The notes: generated by a model not told the origin, from the letters alone. DNA of 64,000 nucleotides from Microbacterium sp. LKL04 (GCF_900102005.1 NZ_LT627736.1:930001-994000), one strand, 5' to 3'. Counted from the stretch's first letter, positions 46,412 to 55,828 are shown. Numbers and translations: made by a program.

Positions 46412-48660
46412 CGAGAGCCGAGCCGCTGCCGCTCGGCGCCGTCACACTGACGTCGGGGCCGTTCGCGCGGGCGCAGCAGCGCGCCCTGCGGACGGCCCTG
46501 GAGCTCGACCCGGACCGTCTGCTGGCTCCCTACCGACGCGAGTCCGGCGTGCCCACGGGGACCGGGTACGGCGGGTGGGAGACGGAGGGCCTCGACGGGC
46601 ACACGCTCGGGCACGTCCTGAGCGCCCTGTCCGCTCACGCCGCCGGCGGCTCCGCATCGGCGCGGGATCGCGTGGAGCTGCTGCTCACCGGTCTCCGTGA
46701 ATGCCAGGTGACTCTCGGGACGGGTTACATCGGCGGGGTTCCCGACGGTGTCGCGCTGTGGCACGAGATCGACGGCGGCCGGATCGAGCCGCAGACCTTC
46801 GACCTCGACGGACGCTGGGTTCCGCTGTACAACCTCCATAAGGTGCTGACCGGGGTCATCGATGCGACGGTGTACGCGGAATCAGCGCTCGGCCGGACGA
46901 TCGCGACGGAGTTCGTCGCGTGGTGGATCCGTGTCTTCGCCCCCATCAGCGACGCCGACGTCGACCTCATCCTCCGGACCGAATCCGGCGGTCTGGCGGC
47001 CTCCCTCGCCCGGTGGGCGGACCACACCGGCGATGAGGATGCCGCGACGCTGGCCGCGCGCCTCGCGGTGCGGGCGCTGTGGGAGCCGCTCGCCGCCGGC
47101 CGGGATCCGCTCGACGGGTTGCACGCGAACGCGCAGATCCCGCTCGTCGTGGGTCATGCGGTCCTCGCGCGACAGGGCCGTGGCGACGAGTTCGCCGCGG
47201 CGGCGCGCACGTTCTGGGAGAGCGTGACGCAGCACCGCACGACGGTGATCGGTGGCAACAGCGTGCGCGAACACTTCCCGCCTCGCGACGACTGGTCGAG
47301 CATGTTCACTGCCCGTGAGGGCCCTGAGACCTGCAACACCGTGAACATGGTCGAACTCGCGCGCGAGCTGTACCGGCTCGACGGAAAGCTCGAGCACCTG
47401 GCCTTCATCGAGCGAGCGCTGAGCGCACACATCCTCTCGATGCAGCATCCCGATCACGGCGGGATCGTCTACTTCACCTCGCACCGCCCCGGCCATCACC
47501 GGGTGTACTCCCGGTCGGAGACGGGGTTCTGGTGCTGCATGGGTACCGGCCTCGAAGCACCCGCTCGATTCGCTGCGTCTGCGTTCTCGACCGGTCCGGG
47601 ACAGCTCGACGTGAACATGCTGCTCGGGTCGCGCGTCCAGTGGGGCGACGCGGTCGTCGAAATCGAGACGGAACGCCCGTTCGGCGACGACGCGCTCCTG
47701 CACGTCACCGTGCCGAACCCGGGCGCGTTCGTCGTCAGGGTCCGGGTGCCCGAGGGAGTGGACGTCGAACGGGTCGAAGCGCACATCGCGGGTGCCGTCC
47801 ACGGGCCGGGACCTGACGGATGGCTGCGCATCGATCGCGAGTGGCACGGGCGAACGACGGTTCGTCTCGTGCTTCCGCCCGTCATCCGCAGCACGGAGGC
47901 GCCGGACGGTTCCGGCTGGGTCTCGCTCGTCGACGGGCCGCGCGTGCTGGCGGAGCGCCTCGCGGGTCCGCCGGTCGACCCGCTGGCGACCGACGCCCGC
48001 ATGGGACACATCGCCCGGGGAGCGCTCCTGCCCCTGGCTGACGCACCCGTCCTCACGCCGGAGGACCTGACAGCCGCGCGCCGCACCGATGAGGGAACCG
48101 TGATCCTGCCGGCATCCGCGACCCGTCGCGAGGTCGTCCTGGAACCGTTCGCCTCACTCCACGACGACCGTTACGTCCTCGCGTTCCCCTATGCCCGGGA
48201 CGGGGATGCCGCCGGTCGCCGCGCGGACCTCGCGGCGGAGGATGCGCGCGCAGACGCGGTGGATGCGCGGACGATCGACGTCGTGACCTTCGGGCAGCAG
48301 CAGCCCGAGTCCGATCATGCTCTCGCCCTCGCCGACTCGGAGTCCGGCTACGACGAGGGGTCGCATTGGCGACGGTTCGGGGCGGGGTCGACCTTCGTCC
48401 TTCAGGACTGGGGTGCCGCCGCGGCGACGATGCGTATCGGCTGGCTCGGCGATACGTCGCCTCGGCGCCTCGTCGTCCGGATCGATGAGGATGTGGCGGC
48501 CGATGTGCGGGTAGCGCCGACGCGGGATCAGGATGCCATCGAGATCGACCTCTCCGGGTACGCCGACGGCCGCGCGCGATGGTCGATCACGGTCTCCGGG
48601 GCGGAGGCGGGCACGCCACGCCTCAGCGAGGTGCGGCTGATGAGCGCGCCGATCGTGTGA
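46408..48660 (+). CDS. GH127 beta-L-arabinofuranosidase
   Basis: 750-residue member of GH127 (or the related GH146), enzymes that use a Cys nucleophile held by zinc. The four residues known from Bifidobacterium HypBA1 are all here: Glu307 and Cys309 in ETCNTVNM, and Cys376 and Cys377 in FWCCMGTG; the first Cys of the pair would be the nucleophile. An (alpha/alpha)6 barrel occupies about 15-415 and sheet domains follow. The C-terminal 190 residues ([19 protein letters not shown] onward) form an extra sandwich-like domain. No signal peptide. Confidence 0.9.
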   Translation: MTRAEPLPLGAVTLTSGPFARAQQRALRTALELDPDRLLAPYRRESGVPTGTGYGGWETEGLDGHTLGHVLSALSAHAAGGSASARDRVELLLTGLRECQVTLGTGYIGGVPDGVALWHEIDGGRIEPQTFDLDGRWVPLYNLHKVLTGVIDATVYAESALGRTIATEFVAWWIRVFAPISDADVDLILRTESGGLAASLARWADHTGDEDAATLAARLAVRALWEPLAAGRDPLDGLHANAQIPLVVGHAVLARQGRGDEFAAAARTFWESVTQHRTTVIGGNSVREHFPPRDDWSSMFTAREGPETCNTVNMVELARELYRLDGKLEHLAFIERALSAHILSMQHPDHGGIVYFTSHRPGHHRVYSRSETGFWCCMGTGLEAPARFAASAFSTGPGQLDVNMLLGSRVQWGDAVVEIETERPFGDDALLHVTVPNPGAFVVRVRVPEGVDVERVEAHIAGAVHGPGPDGWLRIDREWHGRTTVRLVLPPVIRSTEAPDGSGWVSLVDGPRVLAERLAGPPVDPLATDARMGHIARGALLPLADAPVLTPEDLTAARRTDEGTVILPASATRREVVLEPFASLHDDRYVLAFPYARDGDAAGRRADLAAEDARADAVDARTIDVVTFGQQQPESDHALALADSESGYDEGSHWRRFGAGSTFVLQDWGAAAATMRIGWLGDTSPRRLVVRIDEDVAADVRVAPTRDQDAIEIDLSGYADGRARWSITVSGAEAGTPRLSEVRLMSAPIV

Positions 48661-48672
48661 CGTCCGCGCGCC

Positions 48673-49983
48673 TCAGCGGTCGTGTCGCCAGAAGACGCTC
48701 GCGTGCGGCAGGAGGGACAGATCGATCGCGTGCGAGTCGGGTGCGACACCCCGCGTCGTCGTCGCCCCCGTGCGTCCGGGTCGCGCCGGCACCGGTTGCC
48801 CCGTCCACACATCCACGATGGTCGCCGGTTCGGCTCCCAGTCCGAGATCGCGGGTGTCGAGCGTCGCCGTGAGGTCGTCGTCCGTCGTGTTCACCGCGGC
48901 GATCCACGTCGTTCCTCCACCTGTGGCCTGCCACAGGACGAGTCCGTGCTCGCGGCGGATCTCGCCGCTCCGATCGGCTCGCGCCAACAGGTCCGCGAGC
49001 GCGGGGTTGCGGAGAAGCTCGATCGTCGCCGGGTCGGTGCTCGGGAGGTCTCCGCCGAACATGAGCGGTGAGCGCGCGACCGTCCACAGCGTCAGGAGAC
49101 TCCGCCGCTGGGCGGCGGTGAGCGCGTCGTCCCGCGGCTCGCCGCGTTCGGCGCGGATCCCGATGCGGCCGAGCGGCAGCATGTCGGCATCCGGCCACGC
49201 TCCGCGACGGGCGTGGGGCGCCCACCGCGCCATGCGGCCGAGGTTGTCGAGGACGTCGTCCCAGCGGTCCCACACGTCGTCGCAGATGCGCCACATGCTC
49301 GCGTGCTCCGCCAGGTGCTCCACGTGCGCCGCGGACAGATCGCGACCGGGCGACAGGCTGAGGACGATCTCCCGCTGGGCCGCCTGCACCGCCTCGCTGT
49401 AGGCCGTGATGTCGCGCTCCTGGTAGGGCCAGAGCATGTCGTCGGCCTTGATCAGGTCGATACCCCAGGAGTCGTAGAGGGCGACCGTCGAGCGGTAGTA
49501 GGCCGCGGCACCCGGATGTCCGTGATCGATGCCGACGAAATGGGGGTTCCACTCGCAATCGTTCGCCGGGTCGGCGATGTCCGACAGCGGTGTCGACGTC
49601 CCGTGCAGGAGCATTCGCTCTGCGAGGGCGCGACGGGGGATGCCGCGCATGACGTGCAGGCCGAGCCGGAGGCCCATGGCGTGAATCTGTTCGGCGAGCG
49701 GCGCGAACCCGGCGCCTCCCGCCGACGACGGGAAGCGGACGGGGTCGGGCAGGAGCCGGCCGTACGGGTCCAGGTGCAGACGCGCGTCGTCGTTGTAGCC
49801 GTGGGAGCGTGCGTCGGGGTCGGCCCAGTCCGCATCGATGACGATGGTGTCCCACCCCGCGTCCCTCAGGTTCTCCGCCATGAAACGGGCATTGGCGAGC
49901 ACCTCTGCTTCGGTCACCGTCGTGCCGAAGCAGTCCCAGCTGTTCCATCCCATCGGCGGACGTTCGGGGCGCGCGAGGACCAT
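48673..49983 (-). CDS. GH27-like alpha-galactosidase / beta-L-arabinopyranosidase
   Basis: 436-residue GH27 enzyme without signal peptide. N-terminal PPMGWNSWDCFGTTVTE is the family hallmark. The putative nucleophile is Asp181 in DLIKADDML, where GH27 alpha-galactosidases usually have KYD followed by a small residue and Cys; the acid/base lies in WRICDDVWDRW. The C-terminal antiparallel domain ends in PHASVFWRHDR. It lies 20 bp after the ROK regulator gene in the importer operon. Because GH27 includes beta-L-arabinopyranosidases, and arabinosidase genes surround it, alpha-galactose is not assured as substrate. Confidence 0.85.
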   Translation of the reverse strand: MVLARPERPPMGWNSWDCFGTTVTEAEVLANARFMAENLRDAGWDTIVIDADWADPDARSHGYNDDARLHLDPYGRLLPDPVRFPSSAGGAGFAPLAEQIHAMGLRLGLHVMRGIPRRALAERMLLHGTSTPLSDIADPANDCEWNPHFVGIDHGHPGAAAYYRSTVALYDSWGIDLIKADDMLWPYQERDITAYSEAVQAAQREIVLSLSPGRDLSAAHVEHLAEHASMWRICDDVWDRWDDVLDNLGRMARWAPHARRGAWPDADMLPLGRIGIRAERGEPRDDALTAAQRRSLLTLWTVARSPLMFGGDLPSTDPATIELLRNPALADLLARADRSGEIRREHGLVLWQATGGGTTWIAAVNTTDDDLTATLDTRDLGLGAEPATIVDVWTGQPVPARPGRTGATTTRGVAPDSHAIDLSLLPHASVFWRHDR

Positions 49984-50003
49984 GAGGCTCCTGTCGGTCG
50001 TGA

Positions 50004-51287
50004 TCAGCCGGCGATCGGCTGCGGGGTCTGCGGAAGGGCGGGCGGCGTCAGCGTATCGGGTGGGATGATCGGGTCGGCTCGCGGCCGGGAACGGCGCGCC
50101 AGCGCCTGGGAGTCGAGGTGGTTCTCGAAGGCGAGGACCGCCATGCCGGTTGCGACGCTGTTGATCCGCACGGGGGAGACGCCCAGGTCGAGGCGGGCCG
50201 CGGTCAGCTCGGGTGCGCGCTCCGCCAGAGCGGCGCGCGCACCTGGTAGGAGGGCGTCGCCCAGGGCCCAGGCCGTCCACCCCGTGAGGGTCAGGACCTC
50301 CGGATTCAGGACGGCGACGATGTCGGACAGCGCGATCCCGAGGTACCGCGCGGTGTGCGCGAGAGTCTCGGACGCGGCCGGGTCGTCGACCGCGTTCCGG
50401 AGGCCGCGGATGAAGTCTCGCTGATGCAGACGCAGGAGCGGATGCGCGGCCTCCACGTCGCGGAGCGTGTGACGGATGCCGGGAACCCCCACGTACGCTT
50501 CGACACATCCCCGGCGACCGCAACGGCACATGCGCCCGTCGAGTTCGAGCACCGTGTGGCCCCACTCTCCGGCGGTGCTGGTCGCGCCCCGGAGCACGCG
50601 CCCCTCGACGATGATGCCCGCGCCCACTCCCGTGCCGAGGTTGACGACGACCGCGCTCGAGCGGCCCCGTGCGGTGCCGAACCAGATCTCCGAGTGCCCG
50701 ACCGCCTGCAGCGGGTTGGCCGTCACCACGGGACTCGGCAAGCGAGGCCGCACGCGATGCTCGAGCTCCCGGACCTGCGCCGCCCAGCCCTGAGGGGATG
50801 CCGCGCCCCGGGGGTCCCTCGACACGATCCCGGGGAGGCCGAGCCCGACGCCGAGGATGTCGTCGTGGTGCCGCCCGCCCCGGTCCAGCGCCTGGTCCAC
50901 CGCCTTCACGAGCGCCTCGGCGACGCGATCGACGGATGACCAGGCTTCGTCGACGTCCACGTCCGCCGCGCCGATCTCGGTGAGGGCGGCATCGAAGACG
51001 ACCGCGCGGATGTAGGTCTCCGCGACGTCGATCCCGAGGAAGGAGCCCCCCTCGCCGTCGATGCGGAGGACCGTCGTCGGCCGACCGGTGCCGGCGTTGT
51101 CGGTCCCGGCATCCGCGATCAGTCCGGCCTCGCGCAGTTCGGTGACGAGGTTCGAGACGGTCGCGGCACTCAGCCCGGTCGACCGGGCGAGGTCGTTCCT
51201 CGTCGCCGTGCCGCCCACGACGAGCGCGCGGACGATCTCCCGGCGCGAGGCGTCGCGGATCTCACTCGAGGACCGTGTCCGGGTCAT
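50004..51287 (-). CDS. ROK family transcriptional repressor (first copy)
   Basis: 427-residue NagC/XylR-type regulator. The winged HTH is at about 12-60 (TATRNDLARSTGLSAATVSN). The sugar-kinase-like domain has NLGTGVGAGIIVEG, GEWGHT and the zinc motif CRCGRRGCVEAY. The catalytic Asp of ROK sugar kinases is replaced by Pro (TANPLQAVGHSE), so only sensing is expected. The start at 51287 aligns with the paralogue at 54599; an upstream GTG at 51350 lies inside the permease gene. It is the fourth gene of the importer operon. A Pro-rich tail (PPDTLTPPALPQTPQP) is unusual. Confidence 0.9.
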   Translation of the reverse strand: MTRTRSSSEIRDASRREIVRALVVGGTATRNDLARSTGLSAATVSNLVTELREAGLIADAGTDNAGTGRPTTVLRIDGEGGSFLGIDVAETYIRAVVFDAALTEIGAADVDVDEAWSSVDRVAEALVKAVDQALDRGGRHHDDILGVGLGLPGIVSRDPRGAASPQGWAAQVRELEHRVRPRLPSPVVTANPLQAVGHSEIWFGTARGRSSAVVVNLGTGVGAGIIVEGRVLRGATSTAGEWGHTVLELDGRMCRCGRRGCVEAYVGVPGIRHTLRDVEAAHPLLRLHQRDFIRGLRNAVDDPAASETLAHTARYLGIALSDIVAVLNPEVLTLTGWTAWALGDALLPGARAALAERAPELTAARLDLGVSPVRINSVATGMAVLAFENHLDSQALARRSRPRADPIIPPDTLTPPALPQTPQPIAG

Positions 51288-51318
51288 GTTCGTTGCAGGT
51301 CTCTTCCCAGACCTCGGC

Positions 51319-52167
51319 TCAGGAGCCGCCGAGGCCCGTCTCCGCGACACCGCGCAGCAGCCACCGCTGCAGCAGGATGAAGACGAGCAGGACGGGGATG
51401 GAGGCGAGGAACCCCGCGGCGAACAACCCGGTGTAGTCGAAGGTCTGCGCCGTGATGAACGACGACAGGTAGACCTGCACCGTCAGCGCGCCGAAGCCGG
51501 TTCCGGCGACGACCAGCGGCCACAGGAACGCGTTCCACGCACCCAGGAAGCCGAGGACCGTGAGGGCGGAGGCGAACGCGAGCGAGTTGGGCAGGACGAC
51601 CCGGAGGAAGGTGCCGATGTACCCGAGTCCGTCCAGCTTCCCGGCCTCCTCCAGTTCCTTCGGGAACGACAGGAAGAACTGTCGGAACAGGAACACGTTG
51701 AACGCCGTGAACAGCGTCGGCACGACGATGCCCTGCAGGGTCTCGGTCCAGCCGAGCCACGAGACGATGAGGTAATTCGGCAGGAACGTCGTGGCGCTGG
51801 GGATGAGCAGCATCGTGACCGTGAGAGCCAGCAGAGGCTTCGACGCCCGGTTCGGGATGCGGGCGAGACCGTAGCCGGCCAGGGCGCCGATGATGATCTG
51901 CCCGACGGTCATCGAGACGGCCATGATCGCCGACGTCACGAGGGACTGGCCGAATCGCTCATCGGCGAAGATCTCGGCGAACTTCCCCCAGTTCGGATCG
52001 GCGGGCCACCAGACGAAGGTCTTCGAGGTGACGTCCTCGGGCTGCGAGACCGCCGTCTTCACCATGACGTACAGCGGGAGGAGGAAGACGATCGCGAGGA
52101 CGATGAGGACGGCGTAGCGGAGCGAGAGCTCGACTCGACGTCGCACCGGGTTTCCGACGACGCTCAT
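51319..52167 (-). CDS. sugar ABC transporter permease, MalG type
   Basis: 282-residue inner-membrane component with six predicted helices. The EAA loop contacting the ATPase is PKELEEAGKLDGLGYIGTFL at about 177-196, and the protein ends WLLRGVAETGLGGS, typical of carbohydrate CUT1 permeases of the MalG group. Start overlaps the upstream permease by 4 bp (ATGA). No ATPase gene is in the locus, so a shared MsiK/MalK-type ATPase from elsewhere is probably used. Confidence 0.93.
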   Translation of the reverse strand: MSVVGNPVRRRVELSLRYAVLIVLAIVFLLPLYVMVKTAVSQPEDVTSKTFVWWPADPNWGKFAEIFADERFGQSLVTSAIMAVSMTVGQIIIGALAGYGLARIPNRASKPLLALTVTMLLIPSATTFLPNYLIVSWLGWTETLQGIVVPTLFTAFNVFLFRQFFLSFPKELEEAGKLDGLGYIGTFLRVVLPNSLAFASALTVLGFLGAWNAFLWPLVVAGTGFGALTVQVYLSSFITAQTFDYTGLFAAGFLASIPVLLVFILLQRWLLRGVAETGLGGS

Positions 52168-53171
52168 GAGGCGCGCTCCTTCCGTGCCCCACGGCGGGGC
52201 TTCTTGGCCTCGTCCGCCGCTCCGAACCCGAAGAAGCGCGACTGGAGCAGGGCGACGAGGACGACGACCGCCGTGACGACGAACGCACCGGCGGAACCCT
52301 TCCCGTAGTCGAGCTGCTGGAATGACAGGTTGTAGATGTACAGCAGCGGCGGCCTTGCCGAGGGGATCGTCCGCACGAGGTTGTAGAACTCGTCGAACGC
52401 CTGGAATGCGGCGACGAGCAGAAGGAGCAGGACGGCCGCCGTGGTGGGCCGGAGCTGGGGCCACGTGATCGCGAAGAAGCGCCGCGGGCCGCGGGAGAGC
52501 CCATCGATGGCGGCGGCTTCGTACAGTGTGTCGGGGATCCGCTGGAGCCCTGCGATGAACAGCAGCATGTAGAAGCCGACCTGCAGCCAGAGGCGGACGG
52601 TGACGATGACGACCCAGTAGTAGGGAGACTGCGTCAGCCACGCGTCGATGGGTGGCAGCCCCACGGAGGACAGGACGGTGTTCGCGACGGACGACGGCGA
52701 TCCGCTGAAGATGCCGAGCTTCCAGATGAGCGAGGCGATCACGTATGAGAACGCCGTCGGGAGGAAGAACACGGAGCGGAAGAAGGCGCGCGCCACCGGG
52801 AGGTTGGCGACCAGCATCGCGAGGACGAGCGAGACCAGGAGCGTCGTCGGCACCACGAGGATCGCGAACACGGTGAACGACAGCAGCGACGAGAGGAAGC
52901 TGGGGTCGGTCAGGAGCGACACGTAGTTGTCGAACCACACGAACTCGGTCGGCGAGATCGTCGCAACGGCGCGGGTGAAGCTCAGGTAGAAGCCCCAGAA
53001 CAGGGCGATGATGCTGAAGATCAGCAGTCCGGTGAAGAAGGGGCCGACGAAGAGCCAGAAGGCACGGCGCGTGCCGCGGATCGGCCGCCGGCGACGCGGC
53101 ACGGAGGGCGGGGGAGTGGGCCGGTGGCCCGGGTCTGAGACCCGGGCCACCGGAGTGTTGAGCTGAGTCAC
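52164..53171 (-). CDS. sugar ABC transporter permease, MalF type
   Basis: 335-residue permease. After a Pro/Arg-rich cytoplasmic N-terminus of about 40 residues, six helices follow (first at FWLFVGPFFTGLLIFSIIAL). The EAA loop is YEAAAIDGLSRGPRRFFAIT near 222-241. GTG start at 53171 overlaps the binding-protein stop (GTGA). It pairs with the MalG-type protein encoded downstream. The C-terminal tail is basic (KKPRRGARKERAS). Confidence 0.92.
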   Translation of the reverse strand: MTQLNTPVARVSDPGHRPTPPPSVPRRRRPIRGTRRAFWLFVGPFFTGLLIFSIIALFWGFYLSFTRAVATISPTEFVWFDNYVSLLTDPSFLSSLLSFTVFAILVVPTTLLVSLVLAMLVANLPVARAFFRSVFFLPTAFSYVIASLIWKLGIFSGSPSSVANTVLSSVGLPPIDAWLTQSPYYWVVIVTVRLWLQVGFYMLLFIAGLQRIPDTLYEAAAIDGLSRGPRRFFAITWPQLRPTTAAVLLLLLVAAFQAFDEFYNLVRTIPSARPPLLYIYNLSFQQLDYGKGSAGAFVVTAVVVLVALLQSRFFGFGAADEAKKPRRGARKERAS

Positions 53172-54412
53172 TGGAGTGCGTCCAGCATGCCCTGCATCGT
53201 GGTCTGAGCCGCAGCCAGCTCCGACTTCGCGTCCGCGCCTTCGACGACGATGCGGTTGACCGCGTCGGTGAGCGCTGTGCTCATCGCGGGCGTGTAGTAC
53301 GGGCCGCCGGTCCAGCCGTACTCGGTGGTCAGGTCGACGATGTCCTTCGCGATGCCGTCGCCGAGGGTCTCCGCCTGCTCGCGAGCGTCCTTCAGCGGCG
53401 GGATGTGGAACCCGTACTTCGTGCTGAACTCGATCTGCCAGTCGGCGTCGTCGATCCACTGCTTCTTGGCGATCTCCTTGGCCTTCTCGATCTTGCCGGA
53501 CTTGCCGGCGACCATCTGGTTCCACTGCGACACGCCGACGATGGGCTGTCCGCCCTCGAGCGCCGGCACCGCGAACGCGCCGACGTCATCGCCGAGGGCT
53601 TCCTTGATGGCCGGGATGGCCCAGAGGCCCTGCCAGCTCATCGCGACGTCACCGGCGATGAAGGACGTCGGGTCCCACCAGTCCGTCGGAGCGCCCATGA
53701 GGAGCGACCCCGAGTCGTACAGGTCGTGGGCGGAGGTGAGGGCCTCGGCCAGTTCGGGCGAGTTCAGCGAGACCTTCGTGTTGCCGTCGTCGATGATCCC
53801 GCCGGGAGCTGCCGGGGGCAGGTTGGCAGCGAGGATGCCCGCGCCGCCGTCGTTGCCGAGGAACAGACCCTTGTGCTCCGAGTTGGTGAGCTTCTTCGCG
53901 GCCTCCATCAGCTCGTCCCACGTCTGGGGGACCTCGACACCGGCCTCCTCGAACATGGACGGGCGGTAGATGAACAGCTGGGCGTCCGTGATCATCGGGA
54001 TGCCGTAGTACTTGCCGTCGATCGTCACGGGCTTGAGGGCGATCGGCAGGATCTGGTCCTTGACCGGCTCGACGATGTCGGTCATGTCGGCGTACTGGCC
54101 CTGGCGTGCGGCCTCGACGTTGATCGCGTTGTACTCGAAGAGATCGATCCCCTTGCCCGAGGCGAGGAGGGCGTTGACGCGCTGCGCGTAGTCTCCCTCG
54201 ACCCACTGCACATCGATCTTCGCGTCCTTGTCCTCGTCGGCCCAGCGGTTGACGGCCTCCTGGACGCCCGCTTCTCCGTACTGGTGGTAGAACTGCGAGA
54301 CCGGGCCGTCTGCGCCTCCGCCGGCGTTGCTCGAGCAACCGGAGATCAACAGCGCCGACGCGCCGAGGATTGCTGCTGTGACTGCGATCTTGCGTCGCTT
54401 GGGTGATGTCAT
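53168..54412 (-). CDS. sugar-binding lipoprotein of ABC importer
   Basis: 414-residue extracellular solute-binding protein of family 1 (CUT1). Signal peptide with lipobox LLISGC and lipidated Cys26. Mature lobes show FYHQYGEAGVQEAVNRWADE, YGIPMITDAQLFIYRPSMF and MSWQGLWAIPAIKEALGDD. A GAGGCGAGAAGG site precedes the ATG at 54412, and an in-frame upstream GTG-type extension is not needed. It is the first gene of a five-gene operon (binding protein, two permeases, ROK repressor, GH27) and is divergent from the second ROK gene. Ligand is probably an oligosaccharide. Confidence 0.93.
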   Translation of the reverse strand: MTSPKRRKIAVTAAILGASALLISGCSSNAGGGADGPVSQFYHQYGEAGVQEAVNRWADEDKDAKIDVQWVEGDYAQRVNALLASGKGIDLFEYNAINVEAARQGQYADMTDIVEPVKDQILPIALKPVTIDGKYYGIPMITDAQLFIYRPSMFEEAGVEVPQTWDELMEAAKKLTNSEHKGLFLGNDGGAGILAANLPPAAPGGIIDDGNTKVSLNSPELAEALTSAHDLYDSGSLLMGAPTDWWDPTSFIAGDVAMSWQGLWAIPAIKEALGDDVGAFAVPALEGGQPIVGVSQWNQMVAGKSGKIEKAKEIAKKQWIDDADWQIEFSTKYGFHIPPLKDAREQAETLGDGIAKDIVDLTTEYGWTGGPYYTPAMSTALTDAVNRIVVEGADAKSELAAAQTTMQGMLDALQ

Positions 54413-54481
54413 CCTTCTCGCCTCTCTGCGGGATGGTGACGGCGATTCAGGTGTCCGATCGGTCCGCCGTCGCACCGATCG

Positions 54482-54520
54482 CCCTTAATCTAACGCTTAA
54501 AAGAAGGGATGGTCTAGACC
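54482..54520. promoter_or_regulatory. candidate ROK operators in the divergent promoter region
   Basis: An interrupted inverted repeat starts with CCCTTAA (54482-54488), has TTAA-N8-TTAA as its core and ends with AAGGG (54504-54508). Immediately beside it is the perfect 10-bp palindrome GGTCTAGACC (54511-54520). Both lie in the 186-bp region between the importer operon and the second ROK gene. On the minus strand the core contains TTAGAT/TAGATT, a possible -10 for the importer operon. Confidence 0.45.
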
Positions 54521-54598
54521 CGATACCGAATCGTGTTCTCTGGCAGTATTCATGCAGGCGTTCGCGCAGGACGATGCGGACGCAGGGGAGAGGACACC

Positions 54599-55828
54599 GT
54601 GGTCGCCAAGAGATCGTCACGCGACATCCGCAGCGAGTCGCGACTCGACGTGCTCCACGCACTGCTGTCCGCGGGGACCTCCACCCGCAACGAGCTCGCG
54701 CAGACCACGGGGCTGAGCGTCGCGACGGTGGCGACGATCGTCCAGGATCTCCGCGGCGAGGACCTGGTGGTGGATGCCGGCAGTTCCGCTCTCGGCGCGG
54801 GGCGGCCGACGACCATGCTCCGCGTCAACGGGGAGCGGGGCCGCATCCTCGGCATCGACGTCGCTGAGACGTACGTCCGCGCGATCGTGTTCGACGCGAG
54901 TCTTGAGGAGATCGGCTCCGTCGAGGTCCCGATGGACGAGTCCCTCCCGTCTGCCAGCAGCGTCACCGAGAGCATCGTCCGCGCCGTCGACACGGCGCTG
55001 CGCGAGAAGGCCATCGACCGTGAGCGGGTTCTCGGAGCAGGGATCGCCCTTCCCGGACTCATCAGCGCCGAGGAATCCGCAGACGCCGTCGCGCCCCGAT
55101 GGGCTGCGCGGAACGTGGAGGTCCTCAGGCAGCTGCGCGAACGCATCGGGCTGCCTCTCGTGGTCGAGAACCCGCTGAAGGCGATCGCCACGGCGGAGCT
55201 CTGGTTCGGACGCGGCCGAACCGCGTCGTCCATGGTGATCGCCAACCTCGGTACTGGCGTAGGCGCCGGGATCGTCCTGGAAGGCAAGATCTTGCGTGGT
55301 GCGACGCACAGCGCGGGGGAGTGGGGTCACGCCGTGCTCGTGCTCGACGGGCGCGCCTGCCGCTGCGGTCGTCGGGGCTGCGTCGAGGCGTACGTCGGTG
55401 CCCCCGGCATCCAGGTGACACTTCGCGAGATCGCGCCGGATCATCCGCTCGCCATCGTTCCGCAGCGCGAGTTCGTCGACGGACTGGCGAGCGCGCACCG
55501 GAAGCCCGGGGGGGACCCCGTCGTCGACGAGGTGCTGACGCGCACAGCTCACTACCTGGGTGTCGCCCTCGGCGACCTGGCCTCGATCATCGATCCTGAA
55601 GTCCTGATGCTGACCGGCTGGACCGCGTGGATCCTCGGCGACGATCTGGTGGAGCCGACGAAACGCGAGCTCCAGCGGCGGGCTCCGGTGGGAGCGACCG
55701 CGCCGGTCGATCTCGGAGTCTCGACGGTGCGGGGGAGTTCGGTCGCCATCGGGATGGCGACGCTCGCGTTCGAGCGCTTCCTGGGCGATGTCGGGCTCTC
55801 CACGACGCGTCTGCCGCTCGCTCTCTGA
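54599..55828 (+). CDS. ROK family transcriptional repressor (second copy)
   Basis: 409-residue paralogue of the protein at 50004-51287, similar along its whole length (for example LGIDVAETYVRAIVFDA against LGIDVAETYIRAVVFDA). HTH at about 15-60 (TSTRNELAQTTGLSVATVAT), zinc motif CRCGRRGCVEAY, and GEWGHA. The kinase Asp is again Pro (VENPLKAIATAE). GTG 54599 follows GGGGAG. It is divergent from the sugar importer operon and is the likely repressor of that promoter. Confidence 0.9.
   Translation: MVAKRSSRDIRSESRLDVLHALLSAGTSTRNELAQTTGLSVATVATIVQDLRGEDLVVDAGSSALGAGRPTTMLRVNGERGRILGIDVAETYVRAIVFDASLEEIGSVEVPMDESLPSASSVTESIVRAVDTALREKAIDRERVLGAGIALPGLISAEESADAVAPRWAARNVEVLRQLRERIGLPLVVENPLKAIATAELWFGRGRTASSMVIANLGTGVGAGIVLEGKILRGATHSAGEWGHAVLVLDGRACRCGRRGCVEAYVGAPGIQVTLREIAPDHPLAIVPQREFVDGLASAHRKPGGDPVVDEVLTRTAHYLGVALGDLASIIDPEVLMLTGWTAWILGDDLVEPTKRELQRRAPVGATAPVDLGVSTVRGSSVAIGMATLAFERFLGDVGLSTTRLPLAL

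Noticed and set aside
50288-51350. GTG 51350 as start of the first ROK gene
   Set aside because: It lies inside the permease gene and would add 21 residues ahead of the region that aligns with the start of the second ROK protein.
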